Below, piece after piece: positions 18,601-27,625 of a stretch of DNA of 64,000 nucleotides (within the stretch, counting starts at the first letter, position 1; each line of letters opens with the position of its first letter). Source of the DNA: CAIVAT01 sp038212325 (GTDB taxonomy: Bacteria; Bacteroidota; Bacteroidia; Bacteroidales; FEN-979); assembly GCA_038212325.1 (NCBI GenBank), contig JBBQUQ010000001.1, forward strand, positions 15,230 through 79,229, written 5' to 3'. The notes below the pieces were generated by a model. That model saw only the letters and a list, made by a program, of their open reading frames with translations, did not search any database and was not told the origin of the DNA. Position numbers and translations under genes: made by a program.

Positions 18601-19677
18601 TCCATTGACAGTTACGGATGTAAAAACTACAAGTTTTATGCTTACACCGGGTATTCATATACGTTCAAGACCGGTTGCGGCGACGGGGCTACTGCAAATT
18701 ATGACAGTTACCTGCAAGTGCTTGATGCAAGCTGTGCAGAGGTTGCCTACAATGACGACGGTTGCGACGGCACATTGTCAAAGATCGAATGGACCCCGGT
18801 CGCCAGTGGATATTACACGCTTAAAGTGCTTGGATATTCAAGCAATTTCGGCTCCTACACCCTTGCATACAATATGTGTTATACGGCACCGGCAATGCCT
18901 GACCTGATCTCGGGCCCGGCAGTGATTGGTGAAGGTACCGAACAGTCCTACAGCATTCCTGAGGTATACGGAGCAACATCCTACACCTGGTCATTCAGCG
19001 GTACGGGGATTATTACCGGAAGCGGAACCAGCATCATCCTGTCGGCAACAAGCGACGGAGTGTTGAGTGTTACAGCGAACAACCTCTGCGGAAGCAGTTC
19101 TCCTTACCAGTTAGGCATAACCGTCATCCCGCAATTCGTTTACCCTGCCAATATTGTCATAACACCGGGGTCGACCGTATGCTATGCTGCCACGCAAACC
19201 ATCACGGTGGCCGGCGGTGGATCCTACTACTATGTTCTGAATGGCGGCAGCGCCGAATTTGTTGCCGGGCAAAATATCTTTTTCATGCCCGGGTTAACGG
19301 TATACAGCGGAGGTCATCTCCTTGGCCGGATCACAACCACCGATACCTATTGTACGCCGGTTGTTGCAAAATCTGTCGAGAATGGCATTGCCGGAACTGC
19401 CGGGAATGAGATGCCTGCAATAATCGCAGGGGATTCATTCTTCAAAGTTTACCCAAATCCAACGTCCGGTGCCTTCACGCTTGAATTATCCGCCGAACCC
19501 GAAGGAGAACTGGTGAAGGTGCAATGTTACAACCTTTTAGGGGCTTTGATCATTGAGAAGGAGTTCGAAACAGGAAAGCGCCATGAATTCACACTGGCCA
19601 ACCAGGCACCCGGGCTCTACGTATTAAAGGTTACGCAAAATAACCGGGCTGGCATGCAGAAGATTGTCAGGCAATAG
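15676..19677 (+). CDS. secreted trypsin-like serine protease with repeats and T9SS sorting domain
   Basis: 1333 residues. Signal peptide about 1-29 (cleavage after YSQA). The protease domain (about 240-460) has a chymotrypsin-fold triad in lysyl-endopeptidase style: His289 in LLTANHC, Asp335 in SDFTMVLL, Ser414 in GGSSGGLIV. An anchor-type (choice-of-anchor D/ASH-like) domain spans about 475-580. Then come three copies of a module of about 125 residues (about 582-706, 707-831, 832-951) marked by YSFTAPYTGYYS and TAGTTYYILLDDE. A related PPC-like module follows (about 952-1075), then a PKD-like domain, a pre-C-terminal module shared with two neighbours, and a T9SS type A sorting domain (FKVYPNPTSG, about 1253-1333). 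The mature enzyme should be surface-attached or secreted. A promoter and a strong terminator make this a single-gene unit. Confidence 0.88.
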   Translation: MKKNYLLSLPIIAVLLLGQLLFFQHTAYSQATEPVSIGTESHVVNFDNALHQKPVQHHLTRALTPQEMHVLGELTPAERTLIEGYVEPLAVGVVRDLKEPIRFSLSEINIPAQGEVSVSGGRLARINEDTIVWTTCIKSAKADELRIFFSEGNFPDGVKVNFFSKDGYAFNQFDLRGMLKEDGFYTTTTFADYVFMEVVIPVRLITENLYFVVPKVVHSDSRYMPDAPLDCYQDVNCSYANGYGDIGSLKASTAKLSFVVSGVNYICSGGLLNDARGIDWQPFLLTANHCFSSQASATSLEARFDLFSTSCNGGTNPNVVLVNGSSLIATNSGSDFTMVLLNQFPSGYRAFLGWTTGAVADNETMHSVNHPAGMPQKYVRVANDYSPAYNCTGFSTSNFHYTNVLGGQTTGGSSGGLIVNSGGGVVGQLYGTCHGTTWGECNYGSFNNMWGRFNVSYNNNNLQYWLNGGGSSVYMSTSTSSLSYATLNVGSYQDLTVTVYNDGYIPYYLNLEAGNAYISGADASQFSIIGTSYLYLSPSTSGTFTVRFAPTSSGAKSASLNIPHNANNIVSPKVISLSGAAEPCSNIISLGTGGTANAKTYSKSGSGIWYTTFSPCGSWSCPGNEQIYSFTAPYTGYYSIAVSASNSHWIDYMWKTSCDGGVWTCIDDAYYPGTYGSIYWTAGSTYYILADAESTALTTQTFYVFLNPCLNTVSIGGTGPDYSQTYNGGGTGGWNSNIAGPCSWLCPGVESVYSFVAPYTGYYSLNVSSTTEYYVDYAWSTSCGSTGWNCIQDVLSPGNYGNMFWTAGTTYYILLDDENGVVGPQTFYINEPNPCQGIISLACNQSVAFAGGGPGVWGYNPCYSSPGFEQIYSFVAPTTGQYSIEVNAAGSWVDYLWKAGSCSAGDWNCISYVQSPGQYGSMEWTAGTTYYIMLDDEDTYAGIHSFKIICPELCHTCPVYDYQISPNETWQLSSSSIDSYGCKNYKFYAYTGYSYTFKTGCGDGATANYDSYLQVLDASCAEVAYNDDGCDGTLSKIEWTPVASGYYTLKVLGYSSNFGSYTLAYNMCYTAPAMPDLISGPAVIGEGTEQSYSIPEVYGATSYTWSFSGTGIITGSGTSIILSATSDGVLSVTANNLCGSSSPYQLGITVIPQFVYPANIVITPGSTVCYAATQTITVAGGGSYYYVLNGGSAEFVAGQNIFFMPGLTVYSGGHLLGRITTTDTYCTPVVAKSVENGIAGTAGNEMPAIIAGDSFFKVYPNPTSGAFTLELSAEPEGELVKVQCYNLLGALIIEKEFETGKRHEFTLANQAPGLYVLKVTQNNRAGMQKIVRQ

Positions 19678-19716
19678 AGCAAGTTCCCGGTATCGGGTTA
19701 AATATTTTACCGGCAG

Positions 19717-19757
19717 AAAAGCCATTTACGGGGTCACCCCCTGTAAATGGCTTTTTT
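19717..19757 (+). terminator. strong intrinsic terminator after the protease gene
   Basis: AAAAGCCATTTACGGGG pairs with CCCCTGTAAATGGCTTTT across a very short loop and is followed by a T run. It is the cleanest hairpin terminator in the window, 40 bp after the stop codon. A small perfect hairpin (GGCTTAA-CTT-TTAAGCC, 19772-19788) follows in the leader of the next gene. Confidence 0.9.
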
Positions 19758-19824
19758 GAACCCCTGATCATGGCTTAACTTTTAAGCCAAAATATCTGTT
19801 TCTTAACCTGTAAAACCTTCAGCT

Positions 19825-22800
19825 ATGAATAAAAAAATAACTCACCTGAGCATTCTGCTGCCAATCATCATGATGTTGATCTTATTCACATCCATATCAC
19901 AATCTTTCGCACAAAATGAACAGTCGGCAGGAACTCCATTGGTGGTTCATCCTGCCAGGGCAGAAACTGTTTCTGAAATTATGGACCGGGCAAAAAGAAA
20001 TCCCGAACCGCAGATGCACGTGCGGCCTGAAATGGAAAATCCCGATCGCTCGAACCTGCCTCAAAATCCTGAATCCAGGCCTGCCGCAGGTTTTCCAGAA
20101 TATGACCAGTCTGCCAATGCTTATCGGGGCCAGGCTTCTGACCAGCCTCAGACAATTGGCCTTTCCTTCAGCGGATTTACCAGTTCATCCGCATTCGGGC
20201 CTTTTCCCCCTGACGATATGGGAGCCATCGGCCCCACTCAGTATATCGTGGCAGTTAACGGAATCATCAGGTCATTTAATTCAACCACCGGGGTGGCTGA
20301 TGGGGTTTTGAATGCAACCCCCGAAGCCTTCTTCGCCTCGGTCATGACCCCGATCGGAGGCGCAATAACATCCAATTTTACTTCGGATCCGCGGGTTCGG
20401 TACGACCGGCTTTCGGGCAAATGGATCCTGATCATTATTGACGTGCCAAATAATGGTGCTGCTGCAAACAGGTTGTTAATCGCCGTAAGCAATACATCAA
20501 CCATCACTGGCGGTACTGTGTGGACATTCACCCAGTTTACCAGTGAGGCAAATACGTTCTTTGACTACCCTACCATCGGGATCGATGTAAACGCCGTTTA
20601 TATCGGGGGAAATATGTTTTCGCTGGCCGGGAATTTTGTTCACACAAACGGCTATGTGATTAACCGGCTGAACCTGGAATCAGGCGGCGCATATACGGTG
20701 TATCCTTTCCTCAACCTGGCACTGGGAGCCGGCGCTGGTCCGTATACGCCGCAAGGCGTTGATAATTTTGACATTTCGGCCACCCAGGGATATTTTATCG
20801 GCGTGGATAACGCTACCTATGGCACCCTCATGTTGCGCAGGGTGAGTACGCCGGCTGGCGTGCCAACTATTTCATCAAATATTCCCGTCACAGTTAATTC
20901 CACCTCTGGTCCTCATATCGTTCCCCATTCAGGCAATACCGGGGGCACCAATGGGAACCTCGACGCCATTGATGACAGGCTTTACGCCGCCATGATCAGG
21001 GGCGGACATTTGTGGACCGCGCAAACTATTTACGTGAATGCATCGGGCACCACCACTTCGGCAAATCGCAACGGAGTGCGCTGGTATGATCTGATGAACC
21101 TGGCCACTACACCGGCAGTAAACCAGTCAGGAACTGTTTTCGACCCTGCAGCCTCCAACCCCAGGTGGTACTTCTTCCCGTCGGTTATGGTCTCCGGACA
21201 AGGTCACGCTGCATTCGGTTTAACTGCCGGTGGTAACGCCGACCATGCCAATGCCGCCACAACCGGCCGTTTATCCGTTGATCCGGCAGGGACCACGCAG
21301 TCCATCGCCTTGACCACCGCAAGCGCCACAGCCTATAATCCTTCCGGCGACCCCGGAGGTGCCGGCGGAAGGAGATGGGGAGATTACTCTTATGTTTCGC
21401 TTGATCCGCTTGATGATATGACGATGTGGATGGTAAACCAATATTGTTCAGGGGCCAATGTTTATGGCTGCAATGTCACCAAACTGATCGCACCGCCGCC
21501 TGCTACCCCCGCAACCTGCAGTCCCGCTGTGGCATCAGCCGGACAGTCTTCGGTCAATATTGTGGTAACCGGCAATTCGGTCAGCGGCAGCGGATTTTAT
21601 GATCCGGGCTCCAATCTTCCGGCGCCGGCATTGGCTTTTCATCATATTACAGCCACCGTTACAGGAGGTGTTGTGGTTAACAGCGTAACCTATACCAATC
21701 CTACACATATTACGTTGAATATCAATACAAATGCTGCCACTGGCGGTTTGCAGACAGTTACGGTTTTCAATCCCGACGGACAATCCGTTGCCGGCATCGG
21801 GATCCTGAGGATCTGCCCGCTGATCACGGTTATAAATCCAACACCTGCGACCGGTACGGCAGGAACTGTTTTCAGCAAGACTTTTACCTCTTCCGGAGGA
21901 GCGCCGGCAGTCACCTATAGTACTGCAAGCGTGTTACCAAATGGCCTGGCACTGGCCGCCAATGGTGTGTTGAGCGGAGTTCCAGCCCAAACAGGCACCT
22001 TCCCTGTCGTTGTCGTTGCCACCGATGTTAATGGTTGTACCGGTACAGGTTCTCCTTATAACCTGGTGATAAGCTGTCCGGTTGTGAATCCTTCAATTTT
22101 CGCAAACGGACCCACCGCATTTTGTCCGGGAGGATCGGTGCAATTATCTTCCAGCGGTGGCAATGCCTTGCAATTCAATGGCACCTCAAGTTATGTGACC
22201 ATTCCTTCGGGCATCAATTCGGCCTTCAGCAGCAGCCGGGTTACCGTTGAAGGCTGGTTTTACCAGACCGCTGCAACCGTTGCCACCCCGGCCCTTGTCA
22301 CAGAAGCGTACCTCGGCGACGGAAAAGTGACATTTTCGATGTATTTAAGCGGACAGCAGATCATCGCCGGATTCTTTTCCGGTGCCTGGATCACCGCCGG
22401 CAGCACTTCAAACCTGCCGCTGAACGTATGGACCCATGTTGCAGCCACTTATGATCAAACGGCCATCAGGATTTATATCAACGGCGTAGCTGCGGGCTCT
22501 TTTGCAACTGCCTCTGTGTTGCCAGCCGGCACCGAAGAATGGAGAATAGGCAGGAGATGGGATAATGCCGAATATTTCCAAGGCAGAATGGATGAAATAC
22601 GTATTTGGAATATAGCCAGGTCGCAGGCCCAGATCCAGGCAGGCATGAGCATGGTCCTTCCGCCAAATACAAACGGTTTGACTGCCTGCTACAGGCTCGA
22701 TGAAGGAGCAGGAACATCGGCCGCAGACCTTACCGGACATGGATATAATGGCACCATCGTGAGCAGTCCGACATGGGTAATTCCATCAACAGCACCACTG

Positions 22801-23745
22801 GCAGGTTATTCCGGCTACCTGTGGTCGAACGGCGCTGCCACTTCCGGCATCAATGTAAATGCCACAGGAAGTTACACCGTTACCGTCACTGATCTTTATG
22901 GCTGTGCTGGTGCCAGTGCTGCAACTGCAGTCACCTTGAAGGGATTAACCGGTGCCGCCGGGGTGATTTCGGGTCCGGCCGTGACTGCCCAGGGACATAC
23001 GGGACTTGTTTATACGGTTCCGGCCATTCCAAATGCGACCGGTTATGTGTGGGCTTTACCATCAGGGGCGACCCCTGCATCAGGGTCCAATACAAACAGC
23101 ATCACAGTTGATTTTTCGGCAGCGGCTGTTTCAGGAAACATAAGTGTTTATGGGACGAATGATTGTGGAAACGGCGCGGTATCTCCGCAATTTGCCATCA
23201 CCGTTATTGTCTCAACCTACAATACAGGGAATACCGTAGTGAACTCCGGAAATATACTATGTTATAACGCCATCCAGACCATTTTTGTTCCGGGGAACGG
23301 CAACACCTTTGCAGTGCTGAGTGGCGGAAGCGCCACCATGATCGCCGGTCAGAATATATTCTATCAGCCGGGGACAATGGCTGCATCCGGTGGATATCTG
23401 CACGGGTACATTACCACGAACAACCAGTATTGCGGCGGGATGGCACCCTCCATGCTTACAGTGGTTGCAGGGATTGAAACACTTCCGGTGGGTTCAGTTA
23501 CCCCATTCTTAAAAATATACCCGAATCCCACCTCCGGAACCTTTACAATTGAACTGACCGGCGATACAGGATCACAGGATGCGAGGGTTGAAATTATGAA
23601 TATGAACGGTGTCAAAGTGCTTGATGAACAGCTGAACGGTGACAGGAAATACAACTTATCCATCACAGCCATGCCACCGGGCCTCTATTTTATACATGTT
23701 GTTGCAGGAAACCTTGCTGAAACGGTTAAATTGGTAAAATTGTAA
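19825..23745 (+). CDS. large secreted protein with LamG domain and T9SS sorting domain
   Basis: 1306 residues. Signal peptide about 1-29 (ends QSFAQ). A proline-rich linker leads to a large N-terminal domain (about 110-570) that starts near FPPDDMGAIGPTQYIV and has no recognised catalytic motif; it may be a beta-propeller. Then an IPT-like segment, a putative Ig domain (about 672-748, LPNGLALAANGVLSGVPAQ), a LamG/concanavalin-like domain (about 780-973, VTVEGWFY and MDEIRIWN), a PKD-like region, the shared pre-C-terminal module (about 1133-1215, AGQNIFYQPGT, GGYLHGYI) and a T9SS type A domain (LKIYPNPTSGTF). LamG domains usually bind glycans. Likely a surface adhesin or binding protein; substrate unknown. 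It converges on the FISUMP gene. Confidence 0.85.
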   Translation: MNKKITHLSILLPIIMMLILFTSISQSFAQNEQSAGTPLVVHPARAETVSEIMDRAKRNPEPQMHVRPEMENPDRSNLPQNPESRPAAGFPEYDQSANAYRGQASDQPQTIGLSFSGFTSSSAFGPFPPDDMGAIGPTQYIVAVNGIIRSFNSTTGVADGVLNATPEAFFASVMTPIGGAITSNFTSDPRVRYDRLSGKWILIIIDVPNNGAAANRLLIAVSNTSTITGGTVWTFTQFTSEANTFFDYPTIGIDVNAVYIGGNMFSLAGNFVHTNGYVINRLNLESGGAYTVYPFLNLALGAGAGPYTPQGVDNFDISATQGYFIGVDNATYGTLMLRRVSTPAGVPTISSNIPVTVNSTSGPHIVPHSGNTGGTNGNLDAIDDRLYAAMIRGGHLWTAQTIYVNASGTTTSANRNGVRWYDLMNLATTPAVNQSGTVFDPAASNPRWYFFPSVMVSGQGHAAFGLTAGGNADHANAATTGRLSVDPAGTTQSIALTTASATAYNPSGDPGGAGGRRWGDYSYVSLDPLDDMTMWMVNQYCSGANVYGCNVTKLIAPPPATPATCSPAVASAGQSSVNIVVTGNSVSGSGFYDPGSNLPAPALAFHHITATVTGGVVVNSVTYTNPTHITLNINTNAATGGLQTVTVFNPDGQSVAGIGILRICPLITVINPTPATGTAGTVFSKTFTSSGGAPAVTYSTASVLPNGLALAANGVLSGVPAQTGTFPVVVVATDVNGCTGTGSPYNLVISCPVVNPSIFANGPTAFCPGGSVQLSSSGGNALQFNGTSSYVTIPSGINSAFSSSRVTVEGWFYQTAATVATPALVTEAYLGDGKVTFSMYLSGQQIIAGFFSGAWITAGSTSNLPLNVWTHVAATYDQTAIRIYINGVAAGSFATASVLPAGTEEWRIGRRWDNAEYFQGRMDEIRIWNIARSQAQIQAGMSMVLPPNTNGLTACYRLDEGAGTSAADLTGHGYNGTIVSSPTWVIPSTAPLAGYSGYLWSNGAATSGINVNATGSYTVTVTDLYGCAGASAATAVTLKGLTGAAGVISGPAVTAQGHTGLVYTVPAIPNATGYVWALPSGATPASGSNTNSITVDFSAAAVSGNISVYGTNDCGNGAVSPQFAITVIVSTYNTGNTVVNSGNILCYNAIQTIFVPGNGNTFAVLSGGSATMIAGQNIFYQPGTMAASGGYLHGYITTNNQYCGGMAPSMLTVVAGIETLPVGSVTPFLKIYPNPTSGTFTIELTGDTGSQDARVEIMNMNGVKVLDEQLNGDRKYNLSITAMPPGLYFIHVVAGNLAETVKLVKL

Positions 23746-23787
23746 CAGGAAACCTTGCACCCCGTCGGTGAAAGAATCGTGGCAACA

Positions 23788-24879
23788 TTACTTCATTTTG
23801 ATCAATTTGAGTATTTCAGTTGAACCATCTGCCGTAACCATAACAAAATAAAGTCCATCTGAAAAATCAACCATGCTGAATTCGTGTTGTTTCTCTCCAT
23901 GCAGCCTTTCATTCATCACCATTACCCCATCCATGGTATAAACCTTTACCTCAACATTTTCAAGGTCATGATCGCCCTTAAGTAACAGTGTGAAATTACC
24001 ATTTGTGGGATTGGGGTATATCAGCATGGAAGGTTTTTCAACTTCTCCTTCACTGATAAGTGTCGACTTTAAACCATTGTTCAACGATCTATCTTTGAGA
24101 CAGCGAGTGGATAGTCCTGTCACTTTATAAAACTGGCCATTGGTTGAGGCGGCGATTGAATACGATGCTCCACGATAATATACATCAGTATTGGGATTAT
24201 AACCTGGCGACACAGTCCAGAAGATAGCATCCTTGCCCTTATAATAGAAATTTCCGTTACTCCAGCGTTCGCCGGCAGGTAAAGCCGTAAACCCCACGGA
24301 ATTGGTGGCTGCAGTATTTGGAAACAGATAGTGAGTATATCCTTTTTCCTTAATCATTCCTCCGGCAACCCCCACCCCACCCAAATAAGTCACCAGTGCT
24401 CCCCATTCACCATTGGTCGGTATATGCCATCCGCCCGGACAAATACCCTGAACATCGCCTGTAGGTATAGGATTCCAATTCGTTGTATTATTTGCTCCAT
24501 TAAGATATTGAACCATTTCGCTCCATTGGTAGAGTCCACCGTAAACTTTACATAACGAATCTAAATCGTCGTAACAGTATTTTTCAATGATTCCGTTATC
24601 AGTTTGATTTTGATTACTGTTGATTTTTGTACCAACAGATAAATTATTTTTAAACCAGCATTGTGAACCTATTTCTACTGTGTAAAGTATATCTCCGCCA
24701 TAAACTACTATTGAAATTCCATTGCATGCACCACCCGGCAATGTGTCAGGTATGGCGATAAACCGTTTATGAAGAATTGTGCTTGGTGGTTTGATTTGAA
24801 TATCAATTCCAATATATGTTTGTGCTGATGCAGTGAACACAGACAACCCGAATAACAATAATAAACTAAAATTTTTCAT
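23788..24879 (-). CDS. FISUMP-domain secreted protein with T9SS sorting domain
   Basis: About 363 residues from ATG 24879. The frame is open to 24978, but the signal peptide (MKNFSLLLLFGLSVFTASAQ) begins here and a promoter -7 element sits between the two starts. The FISUMP (Fibrobacter succinogenes major paralogous) domain covers about residues 55-285: CWFKNNLSVGT, YGGLYQWSEM, CPGGWHIPTNGEW, GFTALPAGERW and the closing STRCLKD. The T9SS type A domain begins at MLIYPNPTNGNF (about 292). FISUMP domains are common in secreted Bacteroidota and Fibrobacter proteins; their biochemical role is not established. It lacks the shared pre-C-terminal module of its neighbours. Confidence 0.88.
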   Translation of the reverse strand: MKNFSLLLLFGLSVFTASAQTYIGIDIQIKPPSTILHKRFIAIPDTLPGGACNGISIVVYGGDILYTVEIGSQCWFKNNLSVGTKINSNQNQTDNGIIEKYCYDDLDSLCKVYGGLYQWSEMVQYLNGANNTTNWNPIPTGDVQGICPGGWHIPTNGEWGALVTYLGGVGVAGGMIKEKGYTHYLFPNTAATNSVGFTALPAGERWSNGNFYYKGKDAIFWTVSPGYNPNTDVYYRGASYSIAASTNGQFYKVTGLSTRCLKDRSLNNGLKSTLISEGEVEKPSMLIYPNPTNGNFTLLLKGDHDLENVEVKVYTMDGVMVMNERLHGEKQHEFSMVDFSDGLYFVMVTADGSTEILKLIKMK

Positions 24880-24914
24880 TTTCTCGTTTTTTAAATTACC
24901 GGAATTCAACTGCG

Positions 24915-24922
24915 CAAAGGTA
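24915..24922 (-). promoter_or_regulatory. -7 element TACCTTTG upstream of the FISUMP gene
   Basis: Plus-strand CAAAGGTA reads TACCTTTG on the minus strand, 35 bp before ATG 24879. It supports that start, because the longer frame begins upstream of the predicted transcription start. Confidence 0.6.
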
Positions 24923-25226
24923 AATACCCTTTTAATCACAGGTATTACACAAATTTGAAATAATGTTGTATGTTTCACACGTTTTCCAGAGAAATGGGTT
25001 TTCTCTTTGCAATCCCGTAATTGCCACTACGCAAAAGCTTCCTTATCTCCTCCATGATTTTAATATGGTCAATCCGGACTCATGGAGTGTTTTTTCATCG
25101 GGGTACAACGACAACAGTAACCTGGTAGCTCCGCACCCACTGATTGAAAATCTCACGGTTCATATTAATGGGCATTGTTCAGGAAGTAATTTAAAAACCA
25201 CCCTTTACGAGTGGTGGTTACAGCAA
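24923..25226. other. intergenic region between two minus-strand secreted-protein genes
   Basis: No supported gene. A plus-strand frame (24963-25259) is open, but its start lacks a promoter match and it overlaps the convergent gene end and terminator, so it is not called. The only clear element is the hairpin at 25194-25219. Confidence 0.6.
25194..25219 (-). terminator. terminator of the DUF3494 gene
   Basis: On the minus strand AACCACC, a loop of about ten bases, then GGTGGTT followed by TTTAAA. It lies immediately after the stop codon at 25227. Confidence 0.75.
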
Positions 25227-27089
25227 TTAATATTTCTTAATGATTTTAGCGTTAGATGACCTGTCTCCCATCGTCACATGAATAAAATAAATTCCGGGTT
25301 GCATGTTATTGATGGAAAATTCTTTTGACTTATTACCTGTCATGTCCTCTTCAATGACCTTTGCTCCAAGCATGCTGTAAATCTGCACCACCGGGCGAGA
25401 TAATTGTTCTGAGGCTAACAATTCGAGCGTAAATTTTCCTTCTGTGGGGTTGGGATAAACTCTGAAGAGGTTCGACTTATCGCCTATAATCGGTTTATTC
25501 TCATTTACAGTGGTAGTCAACATCGAAAGAGGTTGCATCCCGCAGGGGGATTCGCTGATATATCCATGTAAGTAACCTCCGCTCAGAACAGTGGTTCCCG
25601 GCATATAGTGGATCTCTTGTCCCGCAATCATACTAACATTACCACCAGGCTGTACGATAAAGTAGGTTCCATTTCCCGCCACGGTAATGGTTTGCATGGC
25701 ATTATACACTCTGGTATCTGCAACAATGATATTGGTCAGGTAAAGATTGGCAGGAACCACAGGATTGGTACTATTGACAGTTATTGCAACGGTAGTCAAT
25801 GCCCCGGTAGTTGTAAGCGCTCTGCCGTCAAGTATAACTCCGGTATTCAGCCCCAGAGCACCGTTGTTACAAATTATTGTTCCGCAGAAAACTGAATAAT
25901 TATTTATGCTCACTGCACCTTCAATTTTCCAAAACACATTTCTTGCCATCGCTCCGTTTGTCAAAATGACTTTTGAATAGGTACTTGTTGAAAGTGCACC
26001 GTTTATCTTGATAACAAATACTGCATCGGGGTTACCTTGCGCATCGAGGTAAAGACTATCTGTTAATACTGTAGCAGCATCAAGGAGATACGTATGCGGA
26101 GTCAGATTCAGGTTGTTTCCAAACTGTGCAGGATATAACAGGTTGATATCATAAGGCAGGAGATTGAGATAATTATATACATTGAGTAAATCGGCTGCGC
26201 AGGTTGCTGTGGAGATATCCGGAATGGGATGTATGGTACCGGTTACGAGTAAAGGATCAAAGCCTGTGGTTAAACCTACATTCGTTCCAATATCCCCAAC
26301 AACATGCGTGATGCCGCTGTTTGAAACAGCTCCGTCAGCAGAAAATAATGCATAGCATGCTGTTGAAGCAAGGGCAGGAGCATCGGGTCCGGTGAGCACA
26401 GGACTTCCGCAACCGACCGGGGTAAATGCCTTCACTCCGTGAACAGTAACTGCTCCTGCAATAGAAAGGGCTCTTCCATTAAGTCTGCTGCCTGAGAATA
26501 TTTCTATTGCAGCATTGTGGGCGATGATAGTTCCCTTCATCTTGGTACCAGCGGCCAGACTCACTAAACCTTCTACTTTCCAGTATACATTACATGCTTG
26601 CGCACCATTAAGCAAAAGTATCCGGGAAGAGGGGCCGGAGGAGAATGCACCCTGGATTTGGAAAATAAATACAGCATTTGCATTTCCCTGCCCGTCTAAA
26701 TATAGGTCCAGGTTCAGCGATGCAGCCGCGGAAATTGAATAAACACCTTCGTTAAGTGTGTCGCCATTACCTAAAAGAGGCGCAGGAAAGAACATAGGTG
26801 TTGTCCCATTCAGCAGGTTATATGCAGTGAGCAAATCAGCGGAAGCTGATGCACTCACGCCATCACCATCGTGCATCTGCCCGTTCACATTGCCAAACCC
26901 GGTGCTGGAACCTGAGTTTGTGCCTACATTTCCTGTGATGTGCGAAATTCCGGTGTTGGTTACAGCTCCCGCAGAAGAGAAAAGCACAAAACTGCCCACA
27001 GTGCCCAAATTGGGAGCCTGGGCAAAATTCATAATCGGGAATAATAACAAAGTACCGGATGTCAAAATATACAGAATTTTTGCTTTCAT
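25227..27089 (-). CDS. tandem DUF3494 (ice-binding-like) protein with T9SS sorting domain
   Basis: 620 residues. Signal peptide about 1-24 (ends NFAQA). Two full DUF3494 domains in tandem (about 28-225 and 235-445). Both show the family pattern: SFVLFSSAGAVTNTG / CYALFSADGAVSNSG, then GNVGTN / GDIGTN, YLDGQGNANAVFIFQI / YLDAQGNPDAVFVIKI, VYWKVEGLVS / VFWKIEGAVS, and GTIIAHNAAI / GTIICNNGAL. DUF3494 is a right-handed beta-helix best known from ice-binding proteins but also used in adhesins. The shared pre-C-terminal module (AGQEIHYMPGT, SGGYLHGYIS) and a T9SS type A domain (FRVYPNPTEGKF) follow. Surface location is well supported; ice binding is only a possibility. Confidence 0.93.
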   Translation of the reverse strand: MKAKILYILTSGTLLLFPIMNFAQAPNLGTVGSFVLFSSAGAVTNTGISHITGNVGTNSGSSTGFGNVNGQMHDGDGVSASASADLLTAYNLLNGTTPMFFPAPLLGNGDTLNEGVYSISAAASLNLDLYLDGQGNANAVFIFQIQGAFSSGPSSRILLLNGAQACNVYWKVEGLVSLAAGTKMKGTIIAHNAAIEIFSGSRLNGRALSIAGAVTVHGVKAFTPVGCGSPVLTGPDAPALASTACYALFSADGAVSNSGITHVVGDIGTNVGLTTGFDPLLVTGTIHPIPDISTATCAADLLNVYNYLNLLPYDINLLYPAQFGNNLNLTPHTYLLDAATVLTDSLYLDAQGNPDAVFVIKINGALSTSTYSKVILTNGAMARNVFWKIEGAVSINNYSVFCGTIICNNGALGLNTGVILDGRALTTTGALTTVAITVNSTNPVVPANLYLTNIIVADTRVYNAMQTITVAGNGTYFIVQPGGNVSMIAGQEIHYMPGTTVLSGGYLHGYISESPCGMQPLSMLTTTVNENKPIIGDKSNLFRVYPNPTEGKFTLELLASEQLSRPVVQIYSMLGAKVIEEDMTGNKSKEFSINNMQPGIYFIHVTMGDRSSNAKIIKKY

Positions 27090-27585
27090 GTGGTTTGTTT
27101 TTAAGATTAAACTTATTAATGATTTACTCCTTCTTTTTTGTATTTTTTGACGTTATATTCCTACGTATTCATTGTAATTAAGTCCTATTTTTCATTAAAA
27201 GACATTCGACTCTAAACTGAAGGCCATCTTCGACAACAAATGCCGGTTTACTTATAGTGTTTATGTACTGACTGACTGTTGCAAAAATTACAATTCAAAG
27301 ATGATTATGTTTTAACGGAAAAGTGTTATATAATCTTGGAAATTTATTACATAATTCTCACATTTTCTGTCGTGTAGCGTTTTTCAACCTTGAGACAGCC
27401 ATCCATCTGGTATTCCCATGCGTCCGCATCGAGTGGCAAACCGTGACTGAAAATGGAGGGCTGCCCTGAACCCCGCCTGAAATAAATTTGGGTATTGTCT
27501 TTCGTGATAAATCACCTGAATAGAATGGTCATCAAAGGCGAATAACTATAACCCTGTGTTTGCCGTTGTATGTGCCAAAAGAAAA
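27090..27585. other. gene-free interval of about 500 bp
   Basis: AT-rich region upstream of the DUF3494 gene. No recognisable coding frame, RNA gene or clean -7/-33 promoter pair was found on either strand. It presumably contains the DUF3494 promoter and leader. Confidence 0.5.
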
Positions 27586-27615
27586 AACCACTTACAAAAA
27601 ACGTTGTAAGTGGTT
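27586..27615 (-). terminator. terminator of the tRNA gene
   Basis: A perfect inverted repeat (AACCACTTACAA / TTGTAAGTGGTT) with a 6-nt loop. On the minus strand it is followed by TTTTTTC, which places an intrinsic terminator about 10 bp after the tRNA 3' end. Confidence 0.88.
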
Positions 27616-27625
27616 GATTTTGCTG

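Noticed and set aside
24963..25259. 98-codon plus-strand frame between two secreted-protein genes
   Set aside because: No domain or promoter was recognised, and it runs through the terminator and antisense into the DUF3494 gene end.
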